Shown piece after piece: positions 9,515-18,339 of a DNA stretch of 64,000 bases. This DNA comes from Phenylobacterium glaciei (GTDB lineage: Bacteria > Pseudomonadota > Alphaproteobacteria > Caulobacterales > Caulobacteraceae). A program made the position numbers and the translations under genes. Within the stretch, counting starts at the first letter, position 1; every line of letters starts with the position of its first letter. Under the pieces are notes generated by a model. The model saw only the letters and a list, made by a program, of their open reading frames with translations. It was not told where the DNA came from and made no database searches. The stretch is taken from NCBI RefSeq assembly GCF_016772415.1, contig NZ_JAGSGD010000001.1, positions 1,550,001-1,614,000 on the forward strand. The letters run 5' to 3'.

Positions 9515-10372
9515 CTAGAAATAGCTTACCTTTGATAGCTCTTCCTCGGCCACGCACCTGGCCGCAGACGGCGGCCGGCCGCTGCGGCGCACGCTGGCGA
9601 GCTCGGCGCGCGCCAGGTCCAGGTCGTCCCGGAACTGCGGTGAGGCGTGCAGCGCCGCCACCAGCGCCGAGGCGTTGATGCGCCCGGCCTCCACCGCACT
9701 CTCATTGTGGGCGCCGCAGATCACGCGGCTTTCGCCATAGACGCGGCCGCGGATCAGGATGTCGGTGGCGCGCTCGGGAACCATCTCGGCCAGCAGCAGG
9801 GCTGTCATCCACGACCAGGTGGTGTGGCCGGAGGGATAGTCAGGGCTTCTGGCCAGCTCGTCGGTCTTGGGCACGCAGATTTCTCCAGCGTCGATCAGGA
9901 ACGGCCGCTGGCGGCTATGGATCAGCTTGCCCGTGTTCACCGCCCGCATTTCGTCTGGCGTGACCTTCTCCAAAAGGGCCGCCATAGCCGGGACGGAGGA
10001 GGGGGTCAGGTCGGCGCCCACCGAGCAGCTGAAATTGGCCAAGGTCGCTTGAATGCTTTGGTCCGCGTCGGCTGTGGCCAGGTTCCAGCGCGGCGTTCCC
10101 TTCAACGCGCGGGTGGCCAGGAAGACCTTGCGGTCCTGCTCATAGCGCATCGACCCCTTCAGGGGCGGCGGTGGCAACAGGCGCGCGGCGTCCAGGATAT
10201 CGGGTGTCAGATAGCCGCCCTCTGGATTCATGACGCCCGATCCGTCGTCGGAGGTCACGATCACCGGACCACTGTGGCGGGTCTTGAGCAGAGGCGCGCC
10301 GAACGCTCCTATGGCCACACCCGCCAGGACCGCCACGGCGGCGACGCCGCCCAAGGCCAAGTTTGACGCCAT
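9515..10372 (-). CDS. Class A acid phosphatase (PAP2 superfamily) with altered third motif
   Basis: The product is 285 residues from ATG at 10372, which has GAGG eight bases upstream; a GTG nine bases earlier is an alternative. A hydrophobic N-terminus (LGGVAAVAVLAGVAIGAFGA) predicts export or membrane anchoring. Motif 1 (KLIHSRQRP, the KX6RP pattern) and motif 2 (PSGHT) are intact. Motif 3 reads SRVICGAHNESAVEAGR: the SR and His are present, but the Asp expected four residues after the His is Ala. In characterised members that Asp pairs with the nucleophilic His. Either this belongs to a divergent subfamily or activity is reduced. Periplasmic removal of phosphate from phosphomonoesters, possibly from glycan precursors, is the family role. 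Confidence 0.85.
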   Translation of the reverse strand: MASNLALGGVAAVAVLAGVAIGAFGAPLLKTRHSGPVIVTSDDGSGVMNPEGGYLTPDILDAARLLPPPPLKGSMRYEQDRKVFLATRALKGTPRWNLATADADQSIQATLANFSCSVGADLTPSSVPAMAALLEKVTPDEMRAVNTGKLIHSRQRPFLIDAGEICVPKTDELARSPDYPSGHTTWSWMTALLLAEMVPERATDILIRGRVYGESRVICGAHNESAVEAGRINASALVAALHASPQFRDDLDLARAELASVRRSGRPPSAARCVAEEELSKVSYF

Positions 10373-10669
10373 ATGAAACACCTCAAGGCGACAGGCCGCC
10401 GCGACAGCTGGGCAACCCGACCAGCAAGAGGCTAGACTACAGTTTCAAGCGGGACCAGCAGCTCAAGCAGGCTCATTTGTCGGTGCGGCCACACAAAATT
10501 CCACACCAGTCTCGGTCGACACAGATCCCTCGAAGCGCCGCCTGTTCTCAAGGGCGAGGGCGCCAGGAAATTGGGCGTCAGCTGGTTACGCAAGTTGCTT
10601 TCCGAAAATCATCTCGCACCTGCAATAAAAAAACGACGTTCGCCTAGCATGGTCCGTTGGCTTAATTTC

Positions 10670-10685
10670 TTGGCAATGATATTGC
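10670..10685 (+). promoter_or_regulatory. Possible sigma-54 (-24/-12) promoter
   Basis: The sequence TTGGCAATGATATTGC has TGGCA and TTGC blocks with exactly ten bases between the GG and GC dinucleotides, the invariant spacing of RpoN promoters. It ends 65 bases before the sugar transferase start. The central bases differ from the full consensus, and no enhancer site was identified, so this is a candidate only. Confidence 0.4.
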
Positions 10686-10750
10686 GGGTGCCGAGTAGTG
10701 GTGTCTCCAGCTGGTACACCACGCAGTGTAAGATGTAGCGCAGGTGGGGC

Positions 10751-11425
10751 ATGTCGGACGTTACGGCGACATTGATCAGCACGGTCGAACGCAGTAGCCA
10801 TTCCGGGCTTTCCGCCGACGCATTGCTGCGTCGCACGCTGGATATTGCCTTTTCGCTGGGCCTTCTGATCTTCCTGGCCCCGCTGCTGCTGGTGGTCATG
10901 ACTCTGATCTATCTTCAGGATGGCGGCCCAGCGATTTTCGCTCAGGAACGTATCGGCGTCGGCGGTAAGCGCTTCAAATGCCTGAAGTTCCGCTCCATGC
11001 AGATCGACGCCGCCGAACGGCTCGCCCATCTGCTGGCCACCAGCCCGGCGGCCAAGGCCGAGTGGGACCGTGACCAAAAGCTCCGCCAGGATCCCCGCAT
11101 CACCATGTTGGGCAACTTCCTGCGCCGCTCCAGTATCGATGAGTTCCCGCAACTGGTGAACGTGCTGCGCGGCGAGATGAGCCTTGTCGGGCCGCGCCCG
11201 ATCGTCCAGGCCGAGATCGTCCGCTATGGCCGTCGCTTCCGCGACTACGCGGCCGTCAAGCCGGGCATCACCGGTCTTTGGCAGGTGAGCGGCCGCAACC
11301 ACACCACCTATCGCCGTCGCGTGGCCCTCGACGTGGTCTACAGCCGCTCGTGCAGTTTCCCGCTCTACATCAAGATTCTGATGATGACGGTGCCGGCGGT
11401 CTTGTTCTCGCGCGGCTCGTTCTAG
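10751..11425 (+). CDS. Undecaprenyl-phosphate sugar-1-phosphate transferase (initiating enzyme)
   Basis: The product is 224 residues, the short ExoY/WcaJ-C-terminal form of the bacterial sugar transferase family (PF02397). A membrane segment (LGLLIFLAPLLLVVMTLIYL) leads into the cytosolic catalytic part. This carries FAQERIGVGGKRFKCLKFRSM, SIDEFPQLVNVLRGEMSLVGPRP and KPGITGLWQVSGR, all signature blocks of the family. It transfers a hexose-1-phosphate from a nucleotide sugar to undecaprenyl phosphate, the first membrane step of repeat-unit synthesis. A G-rich ribosome binding region (CAGGTGGGG) precedes the ATG. The donor (glucose, galactose or mannose) cannot be determined. Confidence 0.92.
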   Translation: MSDVTATLISTVERSSHSGLSADALLRRTLDIAFSLGLLIFLAPLLLVVMTLIYLQDGGPAIFAQERIGVGGKRFKCLKFRSMQIDAAERLAHLLATSPAAKAEWDRDQKLRQDPRITMLGNFLRRSSIDEFPQLVNVLRGEMSLVGPRPIVQAEIVRYGRRFRDYAAVKPGITGLWQVSGRNHTTYRRRVALDVVYSRSCSFPLYIKILMMTVPAVLFSRGSF

Positions 11426-11767
11426 GGTCTATGCGGCTTAACCCATCGCGGCCCGAACAAGTCTCACCACTATCACCCACAAACCGACATTGCCTGCCAG
11501 GGCGAGCACTCGAAGCAGACCTGGATGTGGCCATCGCCTCGCTTTAGGCCGCGTGAGAGCGACAGGACGGACTCGCCGGGCTCTGAAGGCAAACGGCGGG
11601 AGCAGACTCTCGGACATGGGGGCGTTTCCATCCGACTATGACGGCTCGTCCAGCGGCGAGCTCTTGCGTTGGTCGTATCGGAGTGTGATTCCCGTAAGGT
11701 TAAGCTGTGACAAATCCCCCTGGCCGAGTCAGGACGGAGCGCGCGTGCGTCGTTGAGAGGAAAGCGG
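11426..11767. other. Intergenic region upstream of the GDP-mannose pyrophosphorylase fusion
   Basis: About 340 bases separate the sugar transferase from the next gene on the same strand. No convincing terminator or conserved operator was found. GAGAGGAAA just before 11768 is the ribosome binding site of the next gene. The length suggests the downstream gene has its own promoter. Confidence 0.5.
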
Positions 11768-13933
11768 ATGAGTGTCTATCCGGTCATCATGTGCGGCGGG
11801 TCCGGCACACGCCTGTGGCCAGCGTCGCGACCGACGCGGCCCAAGCAGTTCGTCCCGCTCACCGGCGACCGCTCCAGCTTCCAGGAAACCGTGCTGCGGG
11901 TCTTAGGCCTGGCTGACGCCGTCAGGCCACTGATCGTCGCGGGCGCCGCGCACGAGGCCGCCATCGTCAGTCAGCTGGCGGAGATTGGCGTCGCCGCCGA
12001 CCTGCTGCTGGAACCCGAGCCCCGTGACTCCGCCGCCGCCATGGCCGCCGCCGCCACGTGGATCGCCGAGCGTGACCCCGCCGGCGTCGCGGTGGTGGTC
12101 TCAGCCGACCATGACGTCCCCGACGCCCAGGCGTTCCGCGTCGCCATGGACACCGCGACCAAGGCGGCCCAAGGCGGGCGCATCGTGACGCTCGGCGTCC
12201 GGCCCACTGCGCCGTCTGCGGCCTACGGCTATCTACAGCCCGAAGGCGGCGAGGGGGTGCAGGCCCTGCTGGCCTTCGTCGAGAAGCCCGACGCCACCAA
12301 GGCGGCAGCCTATGTCGAGGCCGGCTACCTCTGGAACAGCGGCAACTTCGTGGTTTCCGCTCAAACCCTGGTGGATGAACTCAGCGTCCATGCGCCCGAT
12401 GTCCTGGCCGCCGCCCAAGGGGGTGTGACGGGCAGTACGCGCACAGCCTCGGGCGCTCAACTCCTGGGCCCGATCTTCCGCACGGCGCCAAAGATCTCCA
12501 TCGACTATGCGGTGATGGAGAAGACGCGGCGCGCCTCGGTCCTGCCGGTGGCGTTCGCCTGGTCAGACGTCGGCGCCTGGGACGCGGTGCTGGGCGCATC
12601 GCCTCGCGACGCCGCCGGCAACGCCAGCAGCGGCGACGTCATGCTGTTCGACGCGAAGGACAGCTATGTCCGCGCCTCGGCCGGTCGCCGGGTGGCGGCG
12701 ATAGGCGTGTCCAACGTGGCGATCATCGCCGACGGCGACGACGTCCTGGTTTGCGATCTGGACCACGCACAGACGGTCAAGGCCGCCGCCGACGGCTTCA
12801 AGCGCAAGGGACCGGCCCGCAGCGACTTCGCCAGTCTTGGGGAGGCCGCCTCGTGGTATCGCCGTTGGCTGATGACCAATGCGCTTCCACTCTGGTGGAG
12901 CCTCGGCGCAGATCACGACCTGGGAGGCTTCATCGAAGCCCTGAGCGTCGACGGAGATCCGCGTCCCGCGGCGCGGCGCGGCAGGGTCCAGGGCCGCCAG
13001 GTCTATGTCTTCACAACCGCGGGCGAACTCGGTTGGGCTGGGCCTTGGAAACAGGCGGCGGCCCACGGCCTGGACTATGCCTTCAAGAACTTCCAGCGCC
13101 CCGACGGCCTGTTCAGGAAACTGGTCGCGGTCGACGGCAAGGTGCTGGACGACGGCGCGGCCGTGTATGATCAGGCCTTCGCTCTGCTGGGCATGGCGAT
13201 GCTGCACCAGGTTGGCGGGTACGGGCGCGACCTACGGGCTGAAGCCCTCCGGACCCGCGCCGCCCTGGAGACGATGCGCGATCCCAAGGCCGGCTTCCGG
13301 GAGACCGACGATCATCCCAACCAGTCCAACTGCCACATGCACATCCTGGAGGCCTCGCTGGCCTGGGTCGAGGCCGGCGAGTCCGACTGGGGCGGCCTAG
13401 CCGATGAGATCGCCGAAATGGCCCTGTCGACCTTCATCGACGCCGAGGGCGGCTTCCTGCGGGAGTTCTTTGACAAAGACTGGAAACCGGCCGCCGGCGA
13501 CGATGGCCGGCGGGTCGAGCCGGGTCACCAGTTTGAATGGTCGTGGCTCATGTCGCGCTGGGGACGGCTTCGCGGCCGCCAGGATGCGCTCGACGCCGCC
13601 CGAAGGCTGTTCGAATACGGCAAGCAGGGCGTCGATGACCGCGGCATCGCGATCAACGCCCTTTGGGACGACCTCACGGTCTGGGAGCCCGAAGCGCGGC
13701 TTTGGCCTCAAACAGAGTATATGAAGGCGGCGCTGGCGCTGGGTGAGGACGTCGACGTCCTCGCTGCGGCCAACGGCCTGAAGCTCTATCTGGAAACGCC
13801 GGCGGCGGGGGTCTGGTACGACAAGCTCCGTCCGGACGGGACCTTTCTGGATGAGCCCGCACCCGCGAGTTCATTCTACCACATCATCTGCGCCATCACC
13901 GAGCTGAGCCGTTTCCAGGCCGCTCGTAGCTGA
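11768..13933 (+). CDS. Fused mannose-1-phosphate guanylyltransferase / AGE-type sugar isomerase
   Basis: The product is 721 residues. Residues 1-350 are a GDP-mannose pyrophosphorylase: MCGGSGTRLWPASRPTRPKQF (nucleotide binding), VEKPD, YLWNSGNFV and WSDVGAWDAV. After a linker, residues 365-720 match the N-acylglucosamine 2-epimerase (AGE) alpha/alpha-barrel family: WWSLGADHDLGGFIEAL, NQSNCHMHILEASLAW and EPGHQFEWSWLMSRW with the expected His residues, ending FYHIICAITELSRF. Some AGE-family proteins act as phosphomannose isomerases, so the fusion could take fructose-6-phosphate-derived mannose phosphate to GDP-mannose, the Gmd substrate; a phosphomannomutase would still be needed. The start at 11768 has GAGAGGAAA upstream; an in-frame ATG 15 bases earlier is less likely. 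Confidence 0.88.
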   Translation: MSVYPVIMCGGSGTRLWPASRPTRPKQFVPLTGDRSSFQETVLRVLGLADAVRPLIVAGAAHEAAIVSQLAEIGVAADLLLEPEPRDSAAAMAAAATWIAERDPAGVAVVVSADHDVPDAQAFRVAMDTATKAAQGGRIVTLGVRPTAPSAAYGYLQPEGGEGVQALLAFVEKPDATKAAAYVEAGYLWNSGNFVVSAQTLVDELSVHAPDVLAAAQGGVTGSTRTASGAQLLGPIFRTAPKISIDYAVMEKTRRASVLPVAFAWSDVGAWDAVLGASPRDAAGNASSGDVMLFDAKDSYVRASAGRRVAAIGVSNVAIIADGDDVLVCDLDHAQTVKAAADGFKRKGPARSDFASLGEAASWYRRWLMTNALPLWWSLGADHDLGGFIEALSVDGDPRPAARRGRVQGRQVYVFTTAGELGWAGPWKQAAAHGLDYAFKNFQRPDGLFRKLVAVDGKVLDDGAAVYDQAFALLGMAMLHQVGGYGRDLRAEALRTRAALETMRDPKAGFRETDDHPNQSNCHMHILEASLAWVEAGESDWGGLADEIAEMALSTFIDAEGGFLREFFDKDWKPAAGDDGRRVEPGHQFEWSWLMSRWGRLRGRQDALDAARRLFEYGKQGVDDRGIAINALWDDLTVWEPEARLWPQTEYMKAALALGEDVDVLAAANGLKLYLETPAAGVWYDKLRPDGTFLDEPAPASSFYHIICAITELSRFQAARS

Positions 13934-13976
13934 GCCAGGTCGATGAGTTGGCCGAATGCGTCAGCCCTCCGACCGT

Positions 13977-14999
13977 CTACGGGCGAAATCCCTGCGCGTC
14001 GCAGGTCGGCGCAGACTTGAGACCAGGGGTCTTCAGCCACTCAATCGCGGCCAGGAGGTAGCTCCGATCCCGGCCGAGAGGGGAGACGTGGGTGGCGCCA
14101 TCGGCGTCGAGGACCCAGCCCTGACACGCCCGCCGGGCCGGCGCCGCCTGGGCATGCCGCCATGCCCTCTCGGTGGGGTCGGTTGGAGCGAGACTGGCCA
14201 CGACCACCGCGGTGGGCGTTGCCCGGCCGACCCCGCCGATCTCCCTTACCCGTCGCAGGGCGGGTAGAATTTGGAGCACCTCATCGCGGGCATTCTTCAG
14301 ATGCCGGGGGGAGGTGAGGGCGGCCCATTTGTGGTGCGCCGCTGGATCTTGCAGACCGATCGCGTCGATCGTCGGTTGGACCACCAGCGGCGCCAGGCCC
14401 ATGCGCCCGCCGACCGCCGCCAGGCGGGCGAGGGTTTCCTCATCATGCAGGTCCTCCATCACCAAGGGCTCGTCGAGGTCGTCGCTGCCGACGCCATCGA
14501 CATACAGCACGCCCGCCACGCTGGCGGGAAACAGGGTGGCGAAGGTTTCGACATACAAGGCGCCGTTGGAGTGGCCCACGAGGATGACGGGCTGGGTCTC
14601 CCCCAGGCTATCGAGGGCGCTTTCGAGGTCGCGCGCGATGTTTTCCGGCGTTGGGGGGTTGGTGCGGTCCGGAGACCGGCCGAGGCCCAGGCGGTCGTAG
14701 GCGCAGACGCGCCCGGTCTTGACGAGGTCGCGCATCGCCAGACCCCAGTCGGCCGACGTGCCGAAGGCACCGGCTTCAAGCACCACCGTTGGAGCCGCTG
14801 AGGCTTGGCCACGACATTCGAAGAACGGCTCGCCGCTTGCCAAACCCGGAGGGACGCCAACCGGCCCGTTCGTTGTGGCGCAGCCGCCCATTCCAAGGCC
14901 AATCCAGGCCAGGACCATACCCAGCGCAAGTCGGAACCAGGCGTGGTCGCCGACCCAGAGCAACGCGGGAACTTTCACGGGCGAACGGGTGAATGTCAT
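13977..14999 (-). CDS. Alpha/beta hydrolase, putative lipoprotein
   Basis: The product is 340 residues from ATG at 14999; the frame is open to 15128 but lacks a clear ribosome binding site at either start. The N-terminus ends in LAWIGLGMGGC, a lipobox, so the protein is probably lipid-anchored. The hydrolase core has the nucleophile elbow VGHSNGALYVE (GxSxG), an oxyanion-region LEAGAFGTSADWG, AYDRLGLGRSPDR, and a late His (ADGATHVSPLG) suited to the triad. Substrate unknown. It converges on the pyrophosphorylase fusion and lies at the left end of a block that looks like an accessory island. Confidence 0.78.
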   Translation of the reverse strand: MTFTRSPVKVPALLWVGDHAWFRLALGMVLAWIGLGMGGCATTNGPVGVPPGLASGEPFFECRGQASAAPTVVLEAGAFGTSADWGLAMRDLVKTGRVCAYDRLGLGRSPDRTNPPTPENIARDLESALDSLGETQPVILVGHSNGALYVETFATLFPASVAGVLYVDGVGSDDLDEPLVMEDLHDEETLARLAAVGGRMGLAPLVVQPTIDAIGLQDPAAHHKWAALTSPRHLKNARDEVLQILPALRRVREIGGVGRATPTAVVVASLAPTDPTERAWRHAQAAPARRACQGWVLDADGATHVSPLGRDRSYLLAAIEWLKTPGLKSAPTCDAQGFRP

Positions 15000-15275
15000 G
15001 TCGTGATATTGGAGGACGGGCTTTCGTTGACGCGCTTGGCGATAGCGTGAGAAGCGCCTGGCGAATTCGGTCGCCAGGACTTCGACCGTAGCGATCTCCA
15101 TAACCCGTAATATGCGCATTCTCCGCACTGGGGCTCAAGGCTGCGATCCGGTAGAGCCTGCCAAGACGCGATACTTGGCCTATGCATCCCAGCTCGGCCG
15201 GGCCTGCCATTCGATCGAGATCCTGCGGGCGACTGTTTAGCGGAGCAACCCCGTGGCTTTTTCCCCAGGGCGACG

Positions 15276-16522
15276 TCAAAGGCGCCTCCAGACGTCTTCG
15301 TGAGCCAGACTGACCGCCTCCTGAGATCGGAGCGTAGCCCCTGCCTCCCGAGCAAACCTGCGCCAGTCGGCGACCGAGGCCCTGACGGCGTCAATCACCT
15401 CGGCGATCTGCCGAGCACTCAGTCCGTGCCGGAGCCCGAGCGCCAGGACGTGCGCCGGGTGGGATGTCGGCCTTCCCCCTCGATGTCCAGATAGTGCTCG
15501 CCGCCTGGACCGGCTGAGAAGGTCAGGTCATAGGCCGGGGCGAGCCGCCAATCGCCGCGCTCCGACATCAGAAAGCTGTGTTGCCTGGTGTGGTCGTCGC
15601 GGTTGCAGGCCAGGACGTTGAAGACCGTTCGCCGATAGGCGGCGGCGACATCCTCCGCATGTCGGGTGATCGCGTGGGTCGCCCGCAGGAAGGTGTCGTA
15701 GCTTGAAAGTAGTGAAGGCCGGACCTCGATCGCCCCGCTCAGCGAGACCATGTGTAGCCGCCGGCCCGGCGCCGGGCGGTCGAAGCGGCGCGTCGCAAGG
15801 TATCCTGGACGCGCCCGGGCTTGGAGTAGGCGATAGGGGCTCAGATTGAGGCCAGCGGTCTTCGCCATGGCGGCGTAGGCCGCTTCGATGGGGCCAATGT
15901 CTATGGGGTTCTCGTTGGCGCGGAATTTGACGATCCAGGCTTCGTGGCCAGGTGTGACTTCCCCATCGCAGATCGAGATGGCGCCTTGGCTGTCGAAGCC
16001 GACCTGGACTTTTGGCCTCGCCCCGCCTGAGGCGCCGGCCAGCCCCGCCAAGGTGTCGGCGAGCGCGCCATCCTCGCCTCTCAGCACCTTCAGGGAGTCT
16101 GCGGCCAAGGCGTCCAGATCGAGGCTCTCAACCTGGTCAGCAGGCGCGGTGGCCGGCTCGAAGACCAAGGCGCCGCGGCCCTGGTCACCGACCAGGGCCA
16201 GCCGTTCGAGGGGGGACAGGGCATCGATGTTGACGCCGAGCTTGCTCAGGCGTCGGCGCATTAGCAGCTGGCCCCAGCCTTCCGGGAGGCTGTCGGCCAG
16301 GAAGCCATGCAGGCCTTCGAACTCCCGGCTGCGCGCGGCCTGCAACCCGCGTTCCGGCGGTTAGAGGAGCGGAGAGACCGGCAGGCGGGCGGCGATCACC
16401 GGCGCCTCCCATTCCATCTGCGCCACGGGATCAGCCATGGCCAATCGCGCGGCGGGCATAGCCGGCTTTGCCGCATCGAAGGCGAGGGCCGCCTTGAGGG
16501 GGACGCCGGGGGCCAGCCTCAT
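15276..16522 (-). pseudogene. hipA: hipA-family Ser/Thr kinase toxin, disrupted by a stop and a frameshift
   Basis: Reading from ATG at 16522, about 50 codons of HipA N-terminus (AALAFDAAKPAMPAARLAMA, then AQMEWEAPVIAARL, VSPLL) run into TAA at 16360-16362, exactly where homologs have Tyr in SPLLYPPE. The frame then continues PPERGLQAARSREFEGLHGF, LADSLPEGWG and the kinase domain to FNVLACNRDDHT. Near 15457 one base is missing after GRHPTR. The true C-terminus (HVLALGLRHGLSARQIAEVI and on to VSLAHEDVWRRL) lies in the next frame and stops at 15276. The loop after the DDH also has Gln where Asn is usual. Two independent lesions argue for a dead gene rather than a sequencing error. No intact hipB was recognised upstream. 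Confidence 0.85.
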
Positions 16523-16638
16523 GATGGACGGCGCCCGCGGACGCGGGTGGTCCCGGCCCGCCCGTGCGCGGAGGCGCTGATCCGACGCTCACAGCTCCAC
16601 CGATTGAATCGCACGGCCATAATGTTCATGTTTTGTTC

Positions 16639-16667
16639 TTGACAGCAACACCGTCATCTGGCATGCT
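16639..16667 (+). promoter_or_regulatory. Possible sigma-70 type promoter of the toxin/immunity pair
   Basis: A perfect TTGACA is followed after 17 bases by CATGCT, a weak -10. It lies about 85 bases upstream of the toxin start and the surrounding bases are AT-richer than the flanks. Confidence 0.35.
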
Positions 16668-16751
16668 GAAAGCTGTCCGGTAGCGTAGGTGCGCCGGTTG
16701 CGCTCCGCAGGCGCGCCAGTCCGGGTTTCAATCATTCGAGAAAGGATCGGC

Positions 16752-17621
16752 ATGACTGGAGGTCAGCCGGCCCGCGGTGACGTGGGCGTCGAGAGCGTGG
16801 CGGAGTTCATGGCTCGTCGGCGGCGCGAAGTTGCGCGTCTTGCGGGCGCCGCCGAGGCGGTCGGTCGCGAGGGGTGGGCAGGCGCGACCAGGTTGGGTCT
16901 GAATCTTGTCGCGCCAAGACCCAGCGATGTGCGGGCTTTGGGGGCACGTATCCTCGACGCGGGAAGTCCAGCTCCGCGACTCCCCACGCCGACCGCGGGG
17001 AGGGCGGTCAGCTTGGCCTCGGCCCAAACTGCGCCCGCGCCGACCTCGGCGAATCCGACACCCGGAACAGCTTCTTATGGCGCGTTGCGAGGCTTTGTGG
17101 GGTCCGCCGATGACTTGGCGGAGCTTCGTCGCCAGCAAGCGGAATTCGGCGCTGTTGAACGTGAAATAGGTCGGAAGAACGCCTGGATGGCCGTGCCCGC
17201 GCTTGCGCCGGCCGCCGTTGTCATGAGCCTCGAAGGCGCGGCGGCGATCGCGGCGCGCCTTGCCGGAACACCGCTCAAGCAAGCCCCCCTTCAGCTTGCG
17301 GAGCGCGATCCGCACCTTCGGGTCGGCGACAACTGGGCGACCCGCGCGGGTCGCAAGGCCCATAAACAGCTGGAGGACAGGCTCAGGCCCAAGGAGGGGT
17401 GGGACTATGAACCGGCCAAGACGGTGGATGGTCGACGGATGAAGCCCGACGCCGGTACGCCGCCGCGCGGGCCGGCGGGCAAGACCAGGCGATATTATCT
17501 TGAGCTCAAGCCTGACACGCCTTCCGGCCGGCAGGCGGCCACCAAGGCGGTGAAGCGATATCAGGACGGCTTGAAGCAACGAGTCCGGGCGATCTACTAC
17601 GACCCGAAGGATTTTCTATGA
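16752..17621 (+). CDS. Putative PD-(D/E)XK nuclease toxin with novel N-terminal region
   Basis: The product is 289 residues from ATG at 16752, preceded by AAAGGA; an earlier in-frame start at 16689 lacks support. No signal peptide. Residues 1-150 are Ala/Pro/Arg-rich with a long low-complexity linker (about 70-110) and match nothing I recognise; a hydrophobic stretch (MAVPALAPAAVVMSLEGAAAI) follows. The C-terminal ~100 residues look like a compact nuclease: NWATRAGRKAHKQLEDRL, then a MKPD Asp (near 233) and YYLELKP (Glu near 251, Lys near 253), the D...ExK pattern of the PD-(D/E)XK fold, ending VRAIYYDPKDFL. A variable N-terminus joined to a small nuclease and overlapping a DUF4304-like immunity gene by 4 bases is polymorphic-toxin architecture. 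Delivery route unknown; no VgrG, PAAR, Rhs or CdiB is nearby. Confidence 0.6.
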   Translation: MTGGQPARGDVGVESVAEFMARRRREVARLAGAAEAVGREGWAGATRLGLNLVAPRPSDVRALGARILDAGSPAPRLPTPTAGRAVSLASAQTAPAPTSANPTPGTASYGALRGFVGSADDLAELRRQQAEFGAVEREIGRKNAWMAVPALAPAAVVMSLEGAAAIAARLAGTPLKQAPLQLAERDPHLRVGDNWATRAGRKAHKQLEDRLRPKEGWDYEPAKTVDGRRMKPDAGTPPRGPAGKTRRYYLELKPDTPSGRQAATKAVKRYQDGLKQRVRAIYYDPKDFL

Positions 17622-18277
17622 GCCGCAAGACCTATCCCGGCGCGCTCGCGGAGGCTCTGGCGCCGTTGGGATTCAAGCGCGAGGGCATGGATCTTTCTCG
17701 CCGCCACGACGATCTCCTTGAGCAGGTAAATGTTCAGGTCAGCCAGATCGCCGGCGTGACCGCCAATCTGTGGACCCGCAATCTGGCCACCGAGGATCTG
17801 CACCGGCAGGTGTTTTCCGGGCGGCCGCCCGCTGAAACGCAGATTTTCCTGACGCGGATCGGAACCATCATCGACGGTCATGATCGATGGTGGCGACGCG
17901 ATCCGAATGGCCCGGCGGAACTCGCCGACGCGGTGCGGGTTCACGGCCCCCCCTATCTTGAGTCCCACCGGAGCCTGGAGAGCCAAGCCGACTGGTTTGG
18001 ACGCCGTGAGCTCAAGTGGAGGAATTCCTACTCGCGTATCTATCTCGCCCTGACGCTCTACCGGTTGGGGGAGCTGGACGAGGCCTGCGCCGCGCTGAGG
18101 AATCCAGCCAAGGCCTTGGCGCCATCCGATCAGGCCGAGATCGACATCCTCCTGCGGTGGCTTGGCTGTCCTGGCCGGAGCGGAGAGGTCGCCTCGCAAG
18201 GACGCGCGAGCCCACCTTCCATCTCCCAATCACCGGCCCTCCGAAGAGGAAATTTCCCACCTGCTGGCGCACGCTGA
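17618..18277 (+). CDS. DUF4304-like immunity protein for the upstream toxin
   Basis: The product is 219 residues with no signal peptide. The N-terminal part (LAPLGFKREGMDLSRRHDDL, then LEQVNVQVSQIAGVTANLW) follows the DUF4304 pattern of a GFKxxG turn, an Arg-rich strand and a VNVQxS strand. TRIGTIIDGHDRWW and an acidic helix follow. DUF4304 proteins are often found beside toxin genes as predicted immunity proteins. The start overlaps the toxin stop (ATGA), ensuring coupled synthesis. The last 30 residues are compositionally unlike the rest and run toward the palindrome block, so the natural C-terminus may have been altered by a rearrangement. The immunity function is inferred from family and position. 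Confidence 0.6.
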   Translation: MSRKTYPGALAEALAPLGFKREGMDLSRRHDDLLEQVNVQVSQIAGVTANLWTRNLATEDLHRQVFSGRPPAETQIFLTRIGTIIDGHDRWWRRDPNGPAELADAVRVHGPPYLESHRSLESQADWFGRRELKWRNSYSRIYLALTLYRLGELDEACAALRNPAKALAPSDQAEIDILLRWLGCPGRSGEVASQGRASPPSISQSPALRRGNFPPAGAR

Positions 18278-18284
18278 GAGTCTG

Positions 18285-18311
18285 CCAATGCATCCGAACT
18301 AGATGCATTGG
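18285..18311. repeat. Palindrome 1 of a tandem pair (CCAATGCATC arms)
   Basis: Perfect 10-base arms CCAATGCATC and GATGCATTGG separated by 7 bases. It lies just past the immunity gene stop and has no T-run, so a terminator is unlikely. A second, related palindrome is centred 55 bases downstream. Confidence 0.8.
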
Positions 18312-18339
18312 TCACCCGCAACCACATTCGGGATATCTA

